From Pradoshia eiseniae (GTDB taxonomy: Bacteria; Bacillota; Bacilli; Bacillales; Pradoshiaceae), in NCBI RefSeq assembly GCF_002946355.1, contig NZ_PKOZ01000001.1, positions 729,931-793,930 on the forward strand: a stretch of 64,000 nt of DNA. Reading direction: 5' to 3'. The stretch's first letter is position 1, and the number at the start of each line of letters is the position of its first letter. Both the position numbers and the translations under genes were made by a program. The notes beneath the pieces were generated by a model. The model saw only the letters and a list, made by a program, of their open reading frames with translations. It was not told where the DNA came from and did not search any database. Below are positions 35,528 to 44,855 of the stretch, in pieces.

Positions 35528-37267
35528 ATGCCAGGACGATTACAGACACGCTTGCTGTTCTATTCACTCATTATTTCAATCATTCCTTTAATGTGTATTG
35601 GGTTTACTTTCTTCCATAATCAAAAGCATCAGCTTGAAAATCAGGCAAAAATCACTTTGAAAACTGCCTCCTACCATGCGACAGATACAGCGAATATGTT
35701 TATCGAGGAAAGAATCAATGACTTGAACTATTTGAGTCGTAATTCCAGAATCACGGACAGCAAAAAGGAGTCATTGGAATTCTTGGATGAATACGTAAGG
35801 CTGAAGCAGGTTTATTCCGGTTATACATATGTAAGCAAAGAGGGGGATTTTTGGCGCGAGACTTATCCATCAGAGATTGGGGAAACGTTTCTTAAGAGTG
35901 AATCATTTGCTCACTCGATGAATGGTCAGCCATTCTTGTCTAAGGTGTATACATTGGATAGTGAGAAGCCATTCTTTTGGATTAGTACGCCCATTTATAC
36001 GGAGGGCGATGAGGTGGCGGGTGTTTTTGCACCATCCTTTGATGTTTTCTTTCTTTGGGAGCGGGTTGCTTCTAAGCTGGAATTTGAGAAGGAGAAGCTC
36101 CCTTATACTGCCTTTGTAATTAATCAGGATGGCTGGATTGTTTCACATCAGAATGAGCAGGATATCATGAAGCGCAACTTCTTTACAACGAATAATCTGA
36201 CGATTGAGCAGATTAATGATGCGATGACCAAGCGCCGGCTTCTGGAATCAAGTGATGGCAAGAGCTTGTTTGCCGTTAATCCAATTGAAACAAAGGAAAT
36301 GGCGGAAGAAAAATGGTATATCGTGACAACAACAGAGAAGAAGGCTGTTTATGCCCCGTTAAGAGAGCTTTTAATCCGCTATTTGCTCATTAGTATCCCA
36401 ATTCTCGGTGTCATAATTGCAGCCGCATATTATATGACGAAGAATATCATTAAGCCGGTTGAGGTTATGGTCGATCGAGTTGAGATGTATTCTAGGGGTG
36501 AAAGATTCTCAAAAAAAGAAAGTGCCTACTATGAAATCAATGTGTTAAACCGTGCTTTTCAATCGATGGTTGAGGCCATAGAGCAGCGGGAAAAAGAGCT
36601 GCTTCGAACGGAAAAGCTGAAATATGTCGGCCAGCTTGCCGCTGGTGTTGCCCATGAGATCCGTAATCCAATCACGACCATTCGCGGGTTCTTTCAGCTT
36701 ATGAAAGACCAGCCTTATGATGAAAAAGTATTCAGAAATTATATTGATATTATTATCGAAGAGTTAAATCGTATGAACGGGATTGTTGGTGAGCTCTTGA
36801 ACCTTTCGAAGCCCTATCAATTGGTTGTGAAGGATTATAATGTGAACGATCTGATGGATGAAATTATCCTCCTTCAAAGAGGAGAGCTTCATAAGAGAAA
36901 TATCACAATCATACGAAATAATGATTGTGATAAATTAATTAGTACGGATCGAAACAAATTATATCAAGTCATCATTAACGTCATACAAAATTCGAGGGAT
37001 GCCTTCCAAAAGGATGGAATCATCTCCATTTCGTTTGAAAGCACGATTGATAAGGTGAGAATTATCATTGCGGATAATGGACCCGGCATCCCGAAGGGTG
37101 TATTGAGTAAGATTGGCACACCATTTTATACAACGAAAGAGCATGGCACTGGTCTTGGGATAGCGACAAGCATGAAAATCATGGAGGAGCTAGAGGGGTC
37201 ATTTGAAATAACGAGCAAGCTCGGAAAAGGCACAAAAATTGTGCTGACCGTCCCGGCGAAAAAATAG
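35528..37267 (+). CDS. Membrane sensor histidine kinase, sporulation-kinase type
   Basis: A 579-residue kinase: helix 1 at about 10-30, an extracytoplasmic double-Cache sensor (about 35-275), helix 2 (ISIPILGVIIAAAYYM), a HAMP-like linker, HisKA with phospho-acceptor His376 (GVAHEIRNPITTIRGF) and an ATPase domain (VIINVIQNSRDAF, ADNGPGIP, GTGLGI). The HEIRNP box and the layout resemble KinD/KinB of the phosphorelay that feeds Spo0F, so input to sporulation is likely, but inferred. No response regulator gene is adjacent, as expected for phosphorelay kinases. The signal is probably a small molecule bound by the Cache domain. Confidence 0.87.
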   Translation: MPGRLQTRLLFYSLIISIIPLMCIGFTFFHNQKHQLENQAKITLKTASYHATDTANMFIEERINDLNYLSRNSRITDSKKESLEFLDEYVRLKQVYSGYTYVSKEGDFWRETYPSEIGETFLKSESFAHSMNGQPFLSKVYTLDSEKPFFWISTPIYTEGDEVAGVFAPSFDVFFLWERVASKLEFEKEKLPYTAFVINQDGWIVSHQNEQDIMKRNFFTTNNLTIEQINDAMTKRRLLESSDGKSLFAVNPIETKEMAEEKWYIVTTTEKKAVYAPLRELLIRYLLISIPILGVIIAAAYYMTKNIIKPVEVMVDRVEMYSRGERFSKKESAYYEINVLNRAFQSMVEAIEQREKELLRTEKLKYVGQLAAGVAHEIRNPITTIRGFFQLMKDQPYDEKVFRNYIDIIIEELNRMNGIVGELLNLSKPYQLVVKDYNVNDLMDEIILLQRGELHKRNITIIRNNDCDKLISTDRNKLYQVIINVIQNSRDAFQKDGIISISFESTIDKVRIIIADNGPGIPKGVLSKIGTPFYTTKEHGTGLGIATSMKIMEELEGSFEITSKLGKGTKIVLTVPAKK

Positions 37268-37274
37268 TCCTATT

Positions 37275-37320
37275 AAGCAGGCAGGAATCTTTCTAGAAAA
37301 AGAAGACTGTCTGCTTTTTT
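37275..37320 (+). terminator. Terminator after the kinase gene
   Basis: AAGCAG with CTGCTT (plus a further imperfect CAG/CTG pairing) and six T behind. Confidence 0.7.
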
Positions 37321-37449
37321 ATATACTCTACGCATGATTTGATGAGATTGCATTACCTGATTATCTGCAATAAGAATTATAGGCTCTCCCTGTTAATCCC
37401 GCTTGCATATACTGATAAAAATTCATCCGAACTGCAAGGGGTGTCAGTA

Positions 37450-38133
37450 ATGGGCAAACGAAATAAACCGAAGTTTGCAGTTGGAGATTCCGTTGTTATC
37501 TTGGTTAACGGAATTGTCGGCATTGTCACGGAAGTGAAGGAATTTAATCATAGCTTCCTGTATGAAATCCAGGGAGCGGAAGGTGTATACACCGAATCTG
37601 CGCTCATTCATTTACAAGAGTTTGAAGGGCTATTATTTGATGCAGAGCATATCAATATAGATTACAAGTATTTTTTCGGCGATCTTGTACAGGTGAAGGG
37701 ATATGGAAAGGATATCTTTAAGGTAATTGGTTTTCGTACAGAAATATGGCGCTATCAGGAGGAATCCTGGGAAGATGTCATCTATGAACTTACCCGTATA
37801 GATGACGAGGAATGGCTTGAATGCAGTGAAGATGACTTGAAATTTTTGGCGGACGCCAAGGATGCAGAAAAGTTCCTGGTGAAATATCAAGAGGAACAGA
37901 GACGCTCCCAAAAAGGAAAACGGAAGCGGAAGGAACTATTGGAGCTGCCCAGTGAAAGCGGTACAGATGAAGAGCGGCAAGCTATGATTAACCATCTGCT
38001 TGATATATACAATGATTACCGGATTCTAAGGGAATTATTCGGGGATGAAAGCTATGAGAAGGTCATGAAGACCGCCATTAAGAAATTGGAGAAACTCGCC
38101 AATCAAAAACAGGATAAGATAGAACCGCTCTAA
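37450..38133 (+). CDS. yodN: YodN-like protein
   Basis: A 227-residue soluble protein. The N-terminal half has two small SH3-like barrel strands (KFAVGDSVVILVNGIVGIVTEV, FFGDLVQVKGYGKDIFKVIGF), and the C-terminal half is highly charged and helical (EEQRRSQKGKRKRKELLE). Size and place before yodL-deoD match B. subtilis YodN; function unknown. ATG 37450 follows AAGGGG by eight bases; the open frame extends upstream to 37339 without a site. Confidence 0.65.
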   Translation: MGKRNKPKFAVGDSVVILVNGIVGIVTEVKEFNHSFLYEIQGAEGVYTESALIHLQEFEGLLFDAEHINIDYKYFFGDLVQVKGYGKDIFKVIGFRTEIWRYQEESWEDVIYELTRIDDEEWLECSEDDLKFLADAKDAEKFLVKYQEEQRRSQKGKRKRKELLELPSESGTDEERQAMINHLLDIYNDYRILRELFGDESYEKVMKTAIKKLEKLANQKQDKIEPL

Positions 38134-38281
38134 AGATGAGCTATTCGAGCTAATTCGAGTAGTTCTTTTTTAAACCTATATATAATCCCCTTTTTCGACA
38201 AAACTAGTAATATTTCATTGGAGGAATTTTTGATAAGTTTGTGAAATTAATATAATTAAATGATTCAAGGAGGGGATAGTT

Positions 38282-38602
38282 ATGTTGAAATCAAAGAGAT
38301 TAAGCTGGTCAGCCTTGAGGAAAAAAGATTACGAGATTGCTCTATTCCAAACAGAGCATCCAAGAGACAGAAAGGGCTATAAGATGGTATATAGGGGAAT
38401 CATCAACGGGGATAGCCATTTTGACGTTGTATCGAAAGTATTCAAAATGTTTAATATAAAAGATCTCATTCCGAAAGATTATCAAGGAAGAACCGTAATG
38501 AGCGGTGATATTATCATGATTGTAGACCATTATGAACGAAAGCGGTATTATCGTCTCCAATCAGGCGGGTGGACAGAGGTCAACCGTCTGCATGTTTGTT
38601 GA
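38282..38602 (+). CDS. yodL: YodL-like protein
   Basis: A 106-residue protein matching YodL, a small Bacillus protein of the YodL-like domain family. Visible: YEIALFQTEHP near residue 22, the MVYRGIINGD strand and the end GRTVMSGDIIMIVDHYERKRYYRLQSGGWTEV. Reports link YodL to cell-shape inhibition when overproduced; the role here is inferred from similarity. AAGGAGG precedes ATG 38282. It lies directly before deoD as in B. subtilis. Confidence 0.8.
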   Translation: MLKSKRLSWSALRKKDYEIALFQTEHPRDRKGYKMVYRGIINGDSHFDVVSKVFKMFNIKDLIPKDYQGRTVMSGDIIMIVDHYERKRYYRLQSGGWTEVNRLHVC

Positions 38603-38700
38603 AGTCTTAATTATTCGACTTTTTTCATTTCACTAAGCTTATGATATAGTAATCTTTGGATAGACTGCCGTTAATCTAACGTTAAGGAGGAAATTCAAAG

Positions 38701-39405
38701 ATGAGCGTACATATCGGAGCAAAGGAAAATGAAATAGCTGAAACAGTATTATTGCCGGGTGATCCATTACGAGCCAAATACATTGCTGAAACCTTTTTAG
38801 AAAATCCGGTTTGCTATAATGAAGTGAGAAATATGTTTGGTTATACGGGTACGTATAAAGGCAAACGAGTTTCCGTTCAAGGCACAGGAATGGGCGTGCC
38901 ATCCATTTCTATCTACGTGAATGAACTTATGGCAAGCTATAATGTTCAGAAATTAATTCGTGTAGGTACTTGCGGGGCGATTCAAAAAGACGTGAAGGTC
39001 AGAGACGTTATACTTGCCATGACATCTTCTACGGATTCTAATATGAATAAGCTATTGTTCGATGGAATTGATTTTGCTCCAACAGCCAATTTCGATCTAT
39101 TGAAGAAAGCCTATGATACAGGCATCCAAAAAGGGCTGAATTTAAAAGTCGGAAATGTCTTTACAGCAGACCAATTCTATAATGACAAAGCAAATCATGA
39201 GCTTTGGGCGAAATATGGCATCTTGGCAATCGAGATGGAAACAACTGCTTTATATACATTGGCAGCGAAATACGGAAGACAAGCGCTGTCCATCTTAACG
39301 GTCAGCGATCACATCCTTACAGGAGAAGAAACAACAGCTGAAGAACGTCAAACTACTTTCAATGATATGATAGAAGTAGCTTTAGATGCTGCGATTGAAG
39401 TATAA
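38701..39405 (+). CDS. deoD: Purine nucleoside phosphorylase DeoD
   Basis: A 234-residue hexameric-type phosphorylase that splits purine (deoxy)nucleosides with phosphate into base and (deoxy)ribose-1-phosphate. Motifs include [15 protein letters not shown] at the start, [34 protein letters not shown] and [10 protein letters not shown] near 180, and the catalytic Asp in [17 protein letters not shown] precedes ATG 38701. Cytoplasmic; part of purine salvage. Confidence 0.97.
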   Translation: MSVHIGAKENEIAETVLLPGDPLRAKYIAETFLENPVCYNEVRNMFGYTGTYKGKRVSVQGTGMGVPSISIYVNELMASYNVQKLIRVGTCGAIQKDVKVRDVILAMTSSTDSNMNKLLFDGIDFAPTANFDLLKKAYDTGIQKGLNLKVGNVFTADQFYNDKANHELWAKYGILAIEMETTALYTLAAKYGRQALSILTVSDHILTGEETTAEERQTTFNDMIEVALDAAIEV

Positions 39406-39483
39406 TAGGGAAAGTGTAGAAGGCTTCGGTTAATCCGGAGCCTTTATCATTACATATTTTAGATAGAGGATGAACAATAAGGG

Positions 39484-40284
39484 ATGAGACTATTGAAGAA
39501 ACCAGTTCTTGCGTTGATGACATCAATGACTATGCTGCTTTCAGCATGCGGTATTTTTGAGAATAACAGTCAGCAAGAAACAGAAGAAGCGGTAAATATG
39601 CAAGAGACACCTGTAGAAGAGGAGACGAAGGGCGAGGAAGAAGAGTATGCTTTGACGGCCGAAATGCTGAATATCATAGAAACCAAGGATGGCATTAACT
39701 ATATCCAGAACCCGGAGAATATACAGGTTCTTGTCAATAAGGAGTATAGCCTTCCAATCGGCTATCGTGCAGAGGATCTAGTTGAGCCTGAGGTAAAGTT
39801 TTCTTTTGACGAAAAGCATGAAAAGAAATTAATGAGAAAAGAGGCTGCTGAAGCTTTAGCGAGAATGTTTAATGCTGCCTTAGAGGATGGAGTTGAAATT
39901 GTTGCCGTGTCAGGCTTCCGCTCCTATGAACGCCAGCAGCAGCTATATACAGCAGAAGTCGCTGCTTCCGGTGCAGAGCATGCTCAGCAAGCTATCGCAG
40001 AGCCGGGGAAAAGTGAGCATCAAACTGGATTGACAATGGACGTCTCCAGTGCGGAGAATTTTTATAACTTAAACCAGGACTTCGGAAATACGGAAGCAGG
40101 TAAATGGCTAGCGGAACATTCATCTGAATATGGGTTTATCATTCGCTATCCAGAGGGGAAAGAAAATATCACTGGCTATATGTATGAACCATGGCATGTC
40201 CGCTATGTAGGAACAGAGGTCGCAAAAGAGATTTATTCGCTCGGACTGTCCTTTGAGGAATATGTCCAGCTTGTGGAAGAATGA
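39484..40284 (+). CDS. yodJ: D-Ala-D-Ala carboxypeptidase YodJ (VanY type)
   Basis: A 266-residue lipoprotein zinc peptidase that trims the terminal D-alanine of peptidoglycan stems. Lipobox LLSAC gives lipidated Cys22; an acidic linker rich in Glu follows (about 28-60). The catalytic domain shows SGFRSYERQQQLY, the zinc ligands in SEHQTGLTMDVSS and EPWHVRYVG. Acts outside the membrane. Followed by ctpB, the same order as B. subtilis. Confidence 0.92.
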   Translation: MRLLKKPVLALMTSMTMLLSACGIFENNSQQETEEAVNMQETPVEEETKGEEEEYALTAEMLNIIETKDGINYIQNPENIQVLVNKEYSLPIGYRAEDLVEPEVKFSFDEKHEKKLMRKEAAEALARMFNAALEDGVEIVAVSGFRSYERQQQLYTAEVAASGAEHAQQAIAEPGKSEHQTGLTMDVSSAENFYNLNQDFGNTEAGKWLAEHSSEYGFIIRYPEGKENITGYMYEPWHVRYVGTEVAKEIYSLGLSFEEYVQLVEE

Positions 40285-40350
40285 ACCAGGAGTTTGGTAT
40301 AATGGAGTAAGTTTTCAGTTGAAATGTGACGATGAAAGTGGTGAATCAAG

Positions 40351-41829
40351 TTGGATAAGGAACACGAACAAGAACCAGGACTAAATCAGCCTGAGAAGAA
40401 AGGGTACATAAAGGTTAAGTGGTTTTATATCATTTTGAGCGGCTTGGCTCTTGTGCTGCTTACGGCCGGAGCAACCGTATATCTCTTAAAGGGGGAAGCT
40501 CAGTCGAACACCGGAAACGGAAGCTCGCTCCTCTCAAGTAATCCAGATGGAGACTTCTCCAAACTTTATGAAGTATACAATACATTGGAGAATTACTATT
40601 TTGAGGATGTTGATGAGGATGCGCTCGTTAACGGTGCCATAAATGGCATGGTGGAATCCCTTGATGATCCATATTCTGATTTCATGTCAACCGATGAAGC
40701 AAAAAGCTTCCATCAGAGTATCTCCTCATCCTTCGAAGGAATTGGGGCAGAGATTCAGCAAGAGAACGACCAAATCGTCATCGTTTCCCCAATAAAGGGT
40801 GCACCTGCTGAGGAAGCCGGTTTAAAAGCTGGTGACATCATTCTTGAGGTTGATGGCGAAAGCCTGCAAGGTATGTCCTCGAGCAATGCCGTTCTTTTGA
40901 TACGAGGCGAGAAAGGCACAAAAGTAAACTTGACCATTCAACGGCCAGGACAATCAGGCACCATGAAGGTTGAAATCACCCGTGATACCATTCCGATTGA
41001 AACCGTTTATTCTGAAATGGTTTCAGACGATATCGCCAAGATTCAAATTACAAGCTTCTCTGAGAATACGGCAGAAGAGGTTGAAAATGCCTTGAAAAAG
41101 GCGGAAGAGGATGGAGCTAAAGGCGTTATTCTCGACATGAGACAAAACCCGGGCGGCCTGTTAGACCAGGCTCATAAAATTGCCAATATGTTCGTCGATG
41201 GCGGTAAGATACTCTACCAGGTGGAAGACCGAAATGGCAACAAAGAAATTACAAAAGCATCCGGGAACGGATATAAGGTAAACCTTCCAACAGCTGTGTT
41301 AATTGATGAAGGCAGTGCAAGCGCATCTGAGATTGTGGCAGCTGCATTGAAGGAATCGGCTGATATTCCGCTAATCGGTGTGAAATCGTATGGAAAAGGT
41401 ACCGTTCAATCAGCTCAAGACTTCAACGATGGCTCAAATCTTAAATTTACGACTGCCAAATGGCTGACTCCTGATAGCAACTGGATTCATAAGAAGGGAA
41501 TTACCCCAGACGTGAAGGTTGAGCTCCCTGCTTATGCTAATTTAACCTATGTCAATCCAGAAGAGGAATTAAAGGAAGGAACATCTTCCGCAGATGTTGA
41601 AAACATAGAGAAAATGCTAGAAGCACTAGGGTATGACCCGGGAACAGTCGATACTGCATATGATACAAGCACAGCTTCAGCCGTAAAACAATTCCAAAAA
41701 GACCAGGGTATTAAGGAAAGTGGAGTTGTAACCGGTGAGACAACAACTGAACTAATGAATCAGCTGCGCGAAAAAATCAATAAGGATAATCCGCAGGTGA
41801 AGGCTGCTGTAGAAGAGCTGAAGAAATAA
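40351..41829 (+). CDS. ctpB: S41 carboxy-terminal processing protease CtpB
   Basis: A 492-residue secreted or membrane-anchored serine protease with an N-terminal helix (about 24-46), a PDZ domain (about 125-205, GAPAEEAGLKAGDIILEVDG), an S41 core with Ser324 in GSASASE and Lys about 349 in SYGKGTVQ, and a C-terminal peptidoglycan-binding domain (about 415-480, MLEALGYDPGTVD). In B. subtilis CtpB cuts SpoIVFA in the SigK checkpoint of spore formation; the same role is inferred. Start is TTG 40351, after AAAGTGGTGA. Confidence 0.94.
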   Translation: MDKEHEQEPGLNQPEKKGYIKVKWFYIILSGLALVLLTAGATVYLLKGEAQSNTGNGSSLLSSNPDGDFSKLYEVYNTLENYYFEDVDEDALVNGAINGMVESLDDPYSDFMSTDEAKSFHQSISSSFEGIGAEIQQENDQIVIVSPIKGAPAEEAGLKAGDIILEVDGESLQGMSSSNAVLLIRGEKGTKVNLTIQRPGQSGTMKVEITRDTIPIETVYSEMVSDDIAKIQITSFSENTAEEVENALKKAEEDGAKGVILDMRQNPGGLLDQAHKIANMFVDGGKILYQVEDRNGNKEITKASGNGYKVNLPTAVLIDEGSASASEIVAAALKESADIPLIGVKSYGKGTVQSAQDFNDGSNLKFTTAKWLTPDSNWIHKKGITPDVKVELPAYANLTYVNPEEELKEGTSSADVENIEKMLEALGYDPGTVDTAYDTSTASAVKQFQKDQGIKESGVVTGETTTELMNQLREKINKDNPQVKAAVEELKK

Positions 41830-41832
41830 CAA

Positions 41833-41867
41833 TACCGTCATCCTCGTTATTGGGGATGGCGGTTTTA
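41833..41867 (+). terminator. Terminator after ctpB
   Basis: ACCGTCATCC pairs with GGATGGCGGT (one G-U) and is followed by TTTTATTT. Confidence 0.85.
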
Positions 41868-41920
41868 TTTACTCATATAAAATGAAGGCTAATGGAGAAA
41901 AGAAGAAATTCGATGAAGGT

Positions 41921-41953
41921 AAGTCGAGCTATCTAGCAGATAGCTCGACTTTT
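41921..41953. terminator. Second strong hairpin downstream of ctpB
   Basis: AAGTCGAGCTATCT and AGATAGCTCGACTT form a perfect 14-bp stem with a 3-base loop and TT tail. No gene lies between it and the ctpB terminator; it may be a back-up terminator or a mobile palindrome. Confidence 0.7.
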
Positions 41954-42031
41954 AAATTATATAGGATAGAAACATTGCCTGTTACATTAGAAGTGAGATA
42001 CACTACAAAAGGAAGCGTATTCCTTTTTTGT

Positions 42032-42277
42032 TTATATGTGCCGTGAACCGAAGGCGATAAATGTTTTCTCATCTTCTATTAAGCCGCAGGATGCGCATTG
42101 CACCCGAATGCCGGGTCCTTTGTATGGAAGATGATAAGCCTCTAGTTCATCATCAGCATACATCTGGACAATCGTTCCGGACTGCGGATCTAATTTCACG
42201 TAAATAGGTGTTTGCTCGATGACGTTAAAGCGTGAGCGATTTGTTTTGCAATTAGGACAGCAATATGGCTGTGACAT
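42032..42277 (-). CDS. Small zinc-ribbon protein
   Basis: An 81-residue protein with two cysteine pairs, CCPNCKTNRSRF near the start and VQCASCGL near the end, that should hold one zinc ion. The middle (VKLDPQSGTIVQMYADDELEAYH) forms beta strands. I do not recognise a named family. AAAGGAGG stands before ATG 42277 on the minus strand, which decides the start over an in-frame one at 42298. A hairpin AAAGGAA/TTCCTTT at 42007-42029 follows the stop. Confidence 0.7.
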   Translation of the reverse strand: MSQPYCCPNCKTNRSRFNVIEQTPIYVKLDPQSGTIVQMYADDELEAYHLPYKGPGIRVQCASCGLIEDEKTFIAFGSRHI

Positions 42278-42404
42278 GACAAACGACCTCCTTTTCACAT
42301 TATTTTTTGTTAAAAGGGAAAGGAATATGCATGTCCATTACCCTAAGCGTCCAAGAAGGGAATGCAAGGGGAAACGATGGAATGGGAAAAAGGGGATGTA
42401 AGGG

Positions 42405-42812
42405 ATGAAAAAGAATGCCATAGTTATGGTATTAGCTCTTATGATGGTTTTACTTGTGGCAGGCTGCAGCCAATCAATAGAGAGTGAAAAGAAACAAGCT
42501 AATCATAGTTCAGGGATTTTAGAGGTGGAGATTGCAATAAAAGCTAGTCCTGCCAAGGTGAATGAGAATGTCGTTTTTGAGGCAAAAGTGACACAAGATG
42601 GTAAGCCTGTTGAGGATGCGAAGGAAGTGGAGTTTGAATTTGCCCGTGAAGGGGATCCAGACACTGAGATCATCAAGGTGAAAAATCAGGAGAACGGCGT
42701 TTATCAAATGGAGAAATCCTTCCCTGAAGAAGGCGGCTATACAATCACAACACATGTAACGGCAAGGGATATGCATTCCATGCCATCTGAAGAATTTGAA
42801 ATAACTCCCTAA
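42405..42812 (+). CDS. FixH/YtkA-like lipoprotein
   Basis: A 135-residue lipoprotein: signal peptide with lipobox VAGC (Cys22), then one beta-sandwich domain of the YtkA/FixH-like family (LEVEIAIKASPAKVNENVVFEAKVTQDGKPV-type strands, ending GYTITTHVTARDMHSMPSEEFE). The late HVxxxxMH segment carries His and Met residues that could bind copper, as suggested for relatives; that is inference. AGGGATG overlaps the start context. Confidence 0.82.
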   Translation: MKKNAIVMVLALMMVLLVAGCSQSIESEKKQANHSSGILEVEIAIKASPAKVNENVVFEAKVTQDGKPVEDAKEVEFEFAREGDPDTEIIKVKNQENGVYQMEKSFPEEGGYTITTHVTARDMHSMPSEEFEITP

Positions 42813-42897
42813 TAGCTATCTGATTATGTCTTTTTTTGGTTAACAAGCCATATACATATATGTAAGGAATCCTCGGAAATAGGGGAGTGAGATTTGG

Positions 42898-43377
42898 ATG
42901 TCAACTGAAAAAAGTAACCGGATTATCCGCGATCAAGGACAAATCTTCCGGCTTCAGCGAGAAGAACGTTCGTACCTGCAGGAAACCCATAATCAGACAG
43001 AACTGCATATTAAGGAAATTGCCGGCTTGGATATAGGGGAATTTCAGGCCATGACAAGGAGCCTCGGGGAGAATGAATATGTCAACATCAAAAAAGAACT
43101 ATTCATCAAATCAACGGGGAAAGCACATATTATTTTTGATATTCAAAGGCTGCAAAATTTCACCCTTGCAATCGCTAACCCAAATGACCGCTCGATCCAT
43201 GGCTCGCTTTATGTCAGTCCTGATAATGGTCACTATGCTTCAACAATCCATAAAATAGAGATTGAAAACGGCAAGCTTGAAATACTGGATTGTCAGAAGA
43301 AGCTTCGTTTCGTTAAGGTGGAAATAATGGGACAGACAGGTGATAAAGGTCTTGTGTTCTTGCAAGGCGAGAAATAG
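42898..43377 (+). CDS. Unrecognised 159-residue protein
   Basis: I do not recognise this family with confidence. The protein is soluble, with no signal peptide, an N-terminal charged stretch (KSNRIIRDQGQIFRLQREERSYLQE) and a beta-rich body (HIIFDIQRLQNFTLAIANPNDRS, GSLYVSPDNGHYASTIHK). The absence of cysteines in the body and the repeated strand pattern would fit a small surface or coat protein, which is only a guess. AGGGGAGTGAG precedes ATG 42898. A bidirectional terminator follows. Confidence 0.6.
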   Translation: MSTEKSNRIIRDQGQIFRLQREERSYLQETHNQTELHIKEIAGLDIGEFQAMTRSLGENEYVNIKKELFIKSTGKAHIIFDIQRLQNFTLAIANPNDRSIHGSLYVSPDNGHYASTIHKIEIENGKLEILDCQKKLRFVKVEIMGQTGDKGLVFLQGEK

Positions 43378-43407
43378 ACATGGCAGATAGATCTCTGCTA
43401 TGTCTAT
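43375..43407. terminator. Bidirectional terminator
   Basis: TAGACATGGCAGA and TCTGCTATGTCTA form a 13-bp stem between two convergent genes. Confidence 0.82.
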
Positions 43408-43410
43408 TCA

Positions 43411-43887
43411 TTACCATTCAGGCACAGATATTTCAGAGTATTGGGAGTCAGGAATTTTGAAGAGGATAATTTCTAATATGCCATCTTTATAGCTTGATTT
43501 AGCCCCTTTCTTCTTCACGAGGCATGGAAGGGGGTAGGTCAAGCTTTCTTCAGTATTTGGAGGTAAGCCGCTTAGGATGACCCGGTTGTTTGTGTGGTAT
43601 AGCTTGAGGCTCGGCAATTCCTCTTCTTTTATGGGCAAACGAACAAATACATAATCATGGGTTTCGAAAATGGCTGGTTGAATACTGCTTCTTGACTCTT
43701 CATCGCGGTCAGCTTCTTGAGCGGTTCCGCTGGATAATCCTTGTTTCATTAAGTTTCCGAATTGCTCAGGCGATAACATGGATAATAATTGTTCCATTTG
43801 TTTTTCCAGCCCTGATTGATTCAAGTATTTCATCCAATCAGGCATTTGCTGTTGTTTATTGTTAGGGAATAGATTCCAAGGGAACAA
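43411..43887 (-). CDS. Hsp20/alpha-crystallin-like protein
   Basis: A 158-residue protein with an N-terminal helical arm (PDWMKYLNQSGLEKQMEQLLSML region) and an alpha-crystallin-like domain from about 70 (IFETHDYVFVRLPI, NNRVILSGLP, YKDGILEIILFKI). The final IxI/V anchor is weak (SEISVPEW). Bacillus relatives include coat-associated small heat-shock proteins, so a spore role is possible. TTG 43887 starts it, with GAGGTGA five bases before it on the minus strand. Confidence 0.75.
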   Translation of the reverse strand: MFPWNLFPNNKQQQMPDWMKYLNQSGLEKQMEQLLSMLSPEQFGNLMKQGLSSGTAQEADRDEESRSSIQPAIFETHDYVFVRLPIKEEELPSLKLYHTNNRVILSGLPPNTEESLTYPLPCLVKKKGAKSSYKDGILEIILFKIPDSQYSEISVPEW

Positions 43888-44047
43888 TATATCACCTCAA
43901 CTTTCGCGAGTAGCAGATTGTGTTAATGATACTATATGCGTCATGGGCCCTTTCCGTTAATCATCATCATGGTCATAGGCATACAATATTCAGTATAATA
44001 AGATGGAAGAAATCTTTTTGAAAAATGAGTCTGGAGGTTATACGTCG

Positions 44048-44809
44048 ATGAAACGGACAGCTTTGATTACCGGTTCGGCAAGCGGTCTTGGACGAGTTGC
44101 AGCTGAGCGACTAGCTCAGGATGGCTATTCCATTGTGACAACTTATCTCCATAGTAAAGAGCGAGCGGAAGCCTTCATGGATGAGCTGGCAGAGAAGTAT
44201 CAGATAAGCGCCAGGGCTCTCCCTTATAATGCCGTCAAGCGAGAGGCACACGGAGAACTCTTGGAAGAATGCAGGAAGCTTGGCTTGCATTTTGACATCC
44301 TTCTACATAACGCAGGACCGTATATTCAGGACCGCAAAACCATGACAGAATATACAGAAGAAGAATGGTACTACATGATTAATGGGAACTTGACAAGCTT
44401 CTTTCTCCTTGCCCGGGAATTGATTCCTCCAATGAGGCAAAATGGATGGGGACGCATTATTACGATGGGGTTTGACCAATCAAACACAGCGCCAGGCTGG
44501 AAATACCGATCAGCATTTGCGGCGGCCAAGTCGGGTCTGACCTCGCTGACGAAAACGCTGGCGATTGAAGAGGCAGAGCATGGAATTACCGTAAATATGG
44601 TATGCCCTGGAGATATCGTACATCCATATAAGGAAATGAAAGAGCCTGACAGAAACGCGGAGACTGAGAATGTGCCTATCGGAAGACCTGGTACAGGGTC
44701 TGATATCGCTCGTGTCATATCCTTCTTGTGCGAACAAGACTCAGACTTTATTACAGGGGCTGTCATCCCAGTCACAGGAGGCCAAAACGTCCTCTCTAAA
44801 TACCATTAA
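44048..44809 (+). CDS. Short-chain dehydrogenase/reductase with altered active site
   Basis: A 253-residue SDR with the NAD(P) loop TGSASGLG at the start, HNAG (residues about 95-98) and a C-terminal PVTGG end. The catalytic YxxxK box reads AFAAAK, so Phe157 stands where Tyr is expected; Lys161 is kept, and a Tyr lies at 153. The usual Ser before it is in ITMGFDQSN. The change may mean a different catalytic Tyr, as in enoyl reductases, or a non-catalytic role. ATG 44048 has CTGGAGG upstream; the frame extends back to 44003 without a site. Confidence 0.85.
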   Translation: MKRTALITGSASGLGRVAAERLAQDGYSIVTTYLHSKERAEAFMDELAEKYQISARALPYNAVKREAHGELLEECRKLGLHFDILLHNAGPYIQDRKTMTEYTEEEWYYMINGNLTSFFLLARELIPPMRQNGWGRIITMGFDQSNTAPGWKYRSAFAAAKSGLTSLTKTLAIEEAEHGITVNMVCPGDIVHPYKEMKEPDRNAETENVPIGRPGTGSDIARVISFLCEQDSDFITGAVIPVTGGQNVLSKYH

Positions 44810-44853
44810 AAAAACTCGCAAGGGCTGTGGAAATCAGGCTTGCGAGTTTTTTT
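44808..44853. terminator. Bidirectional terminator
   Basis: AAAAACTCGCAAG pairs with CTTGCGAGTTTTT, T-rich both ways, between the SDR and MATE genes. Confidence 0.92.
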
Positions 44854-44855
44854 AT

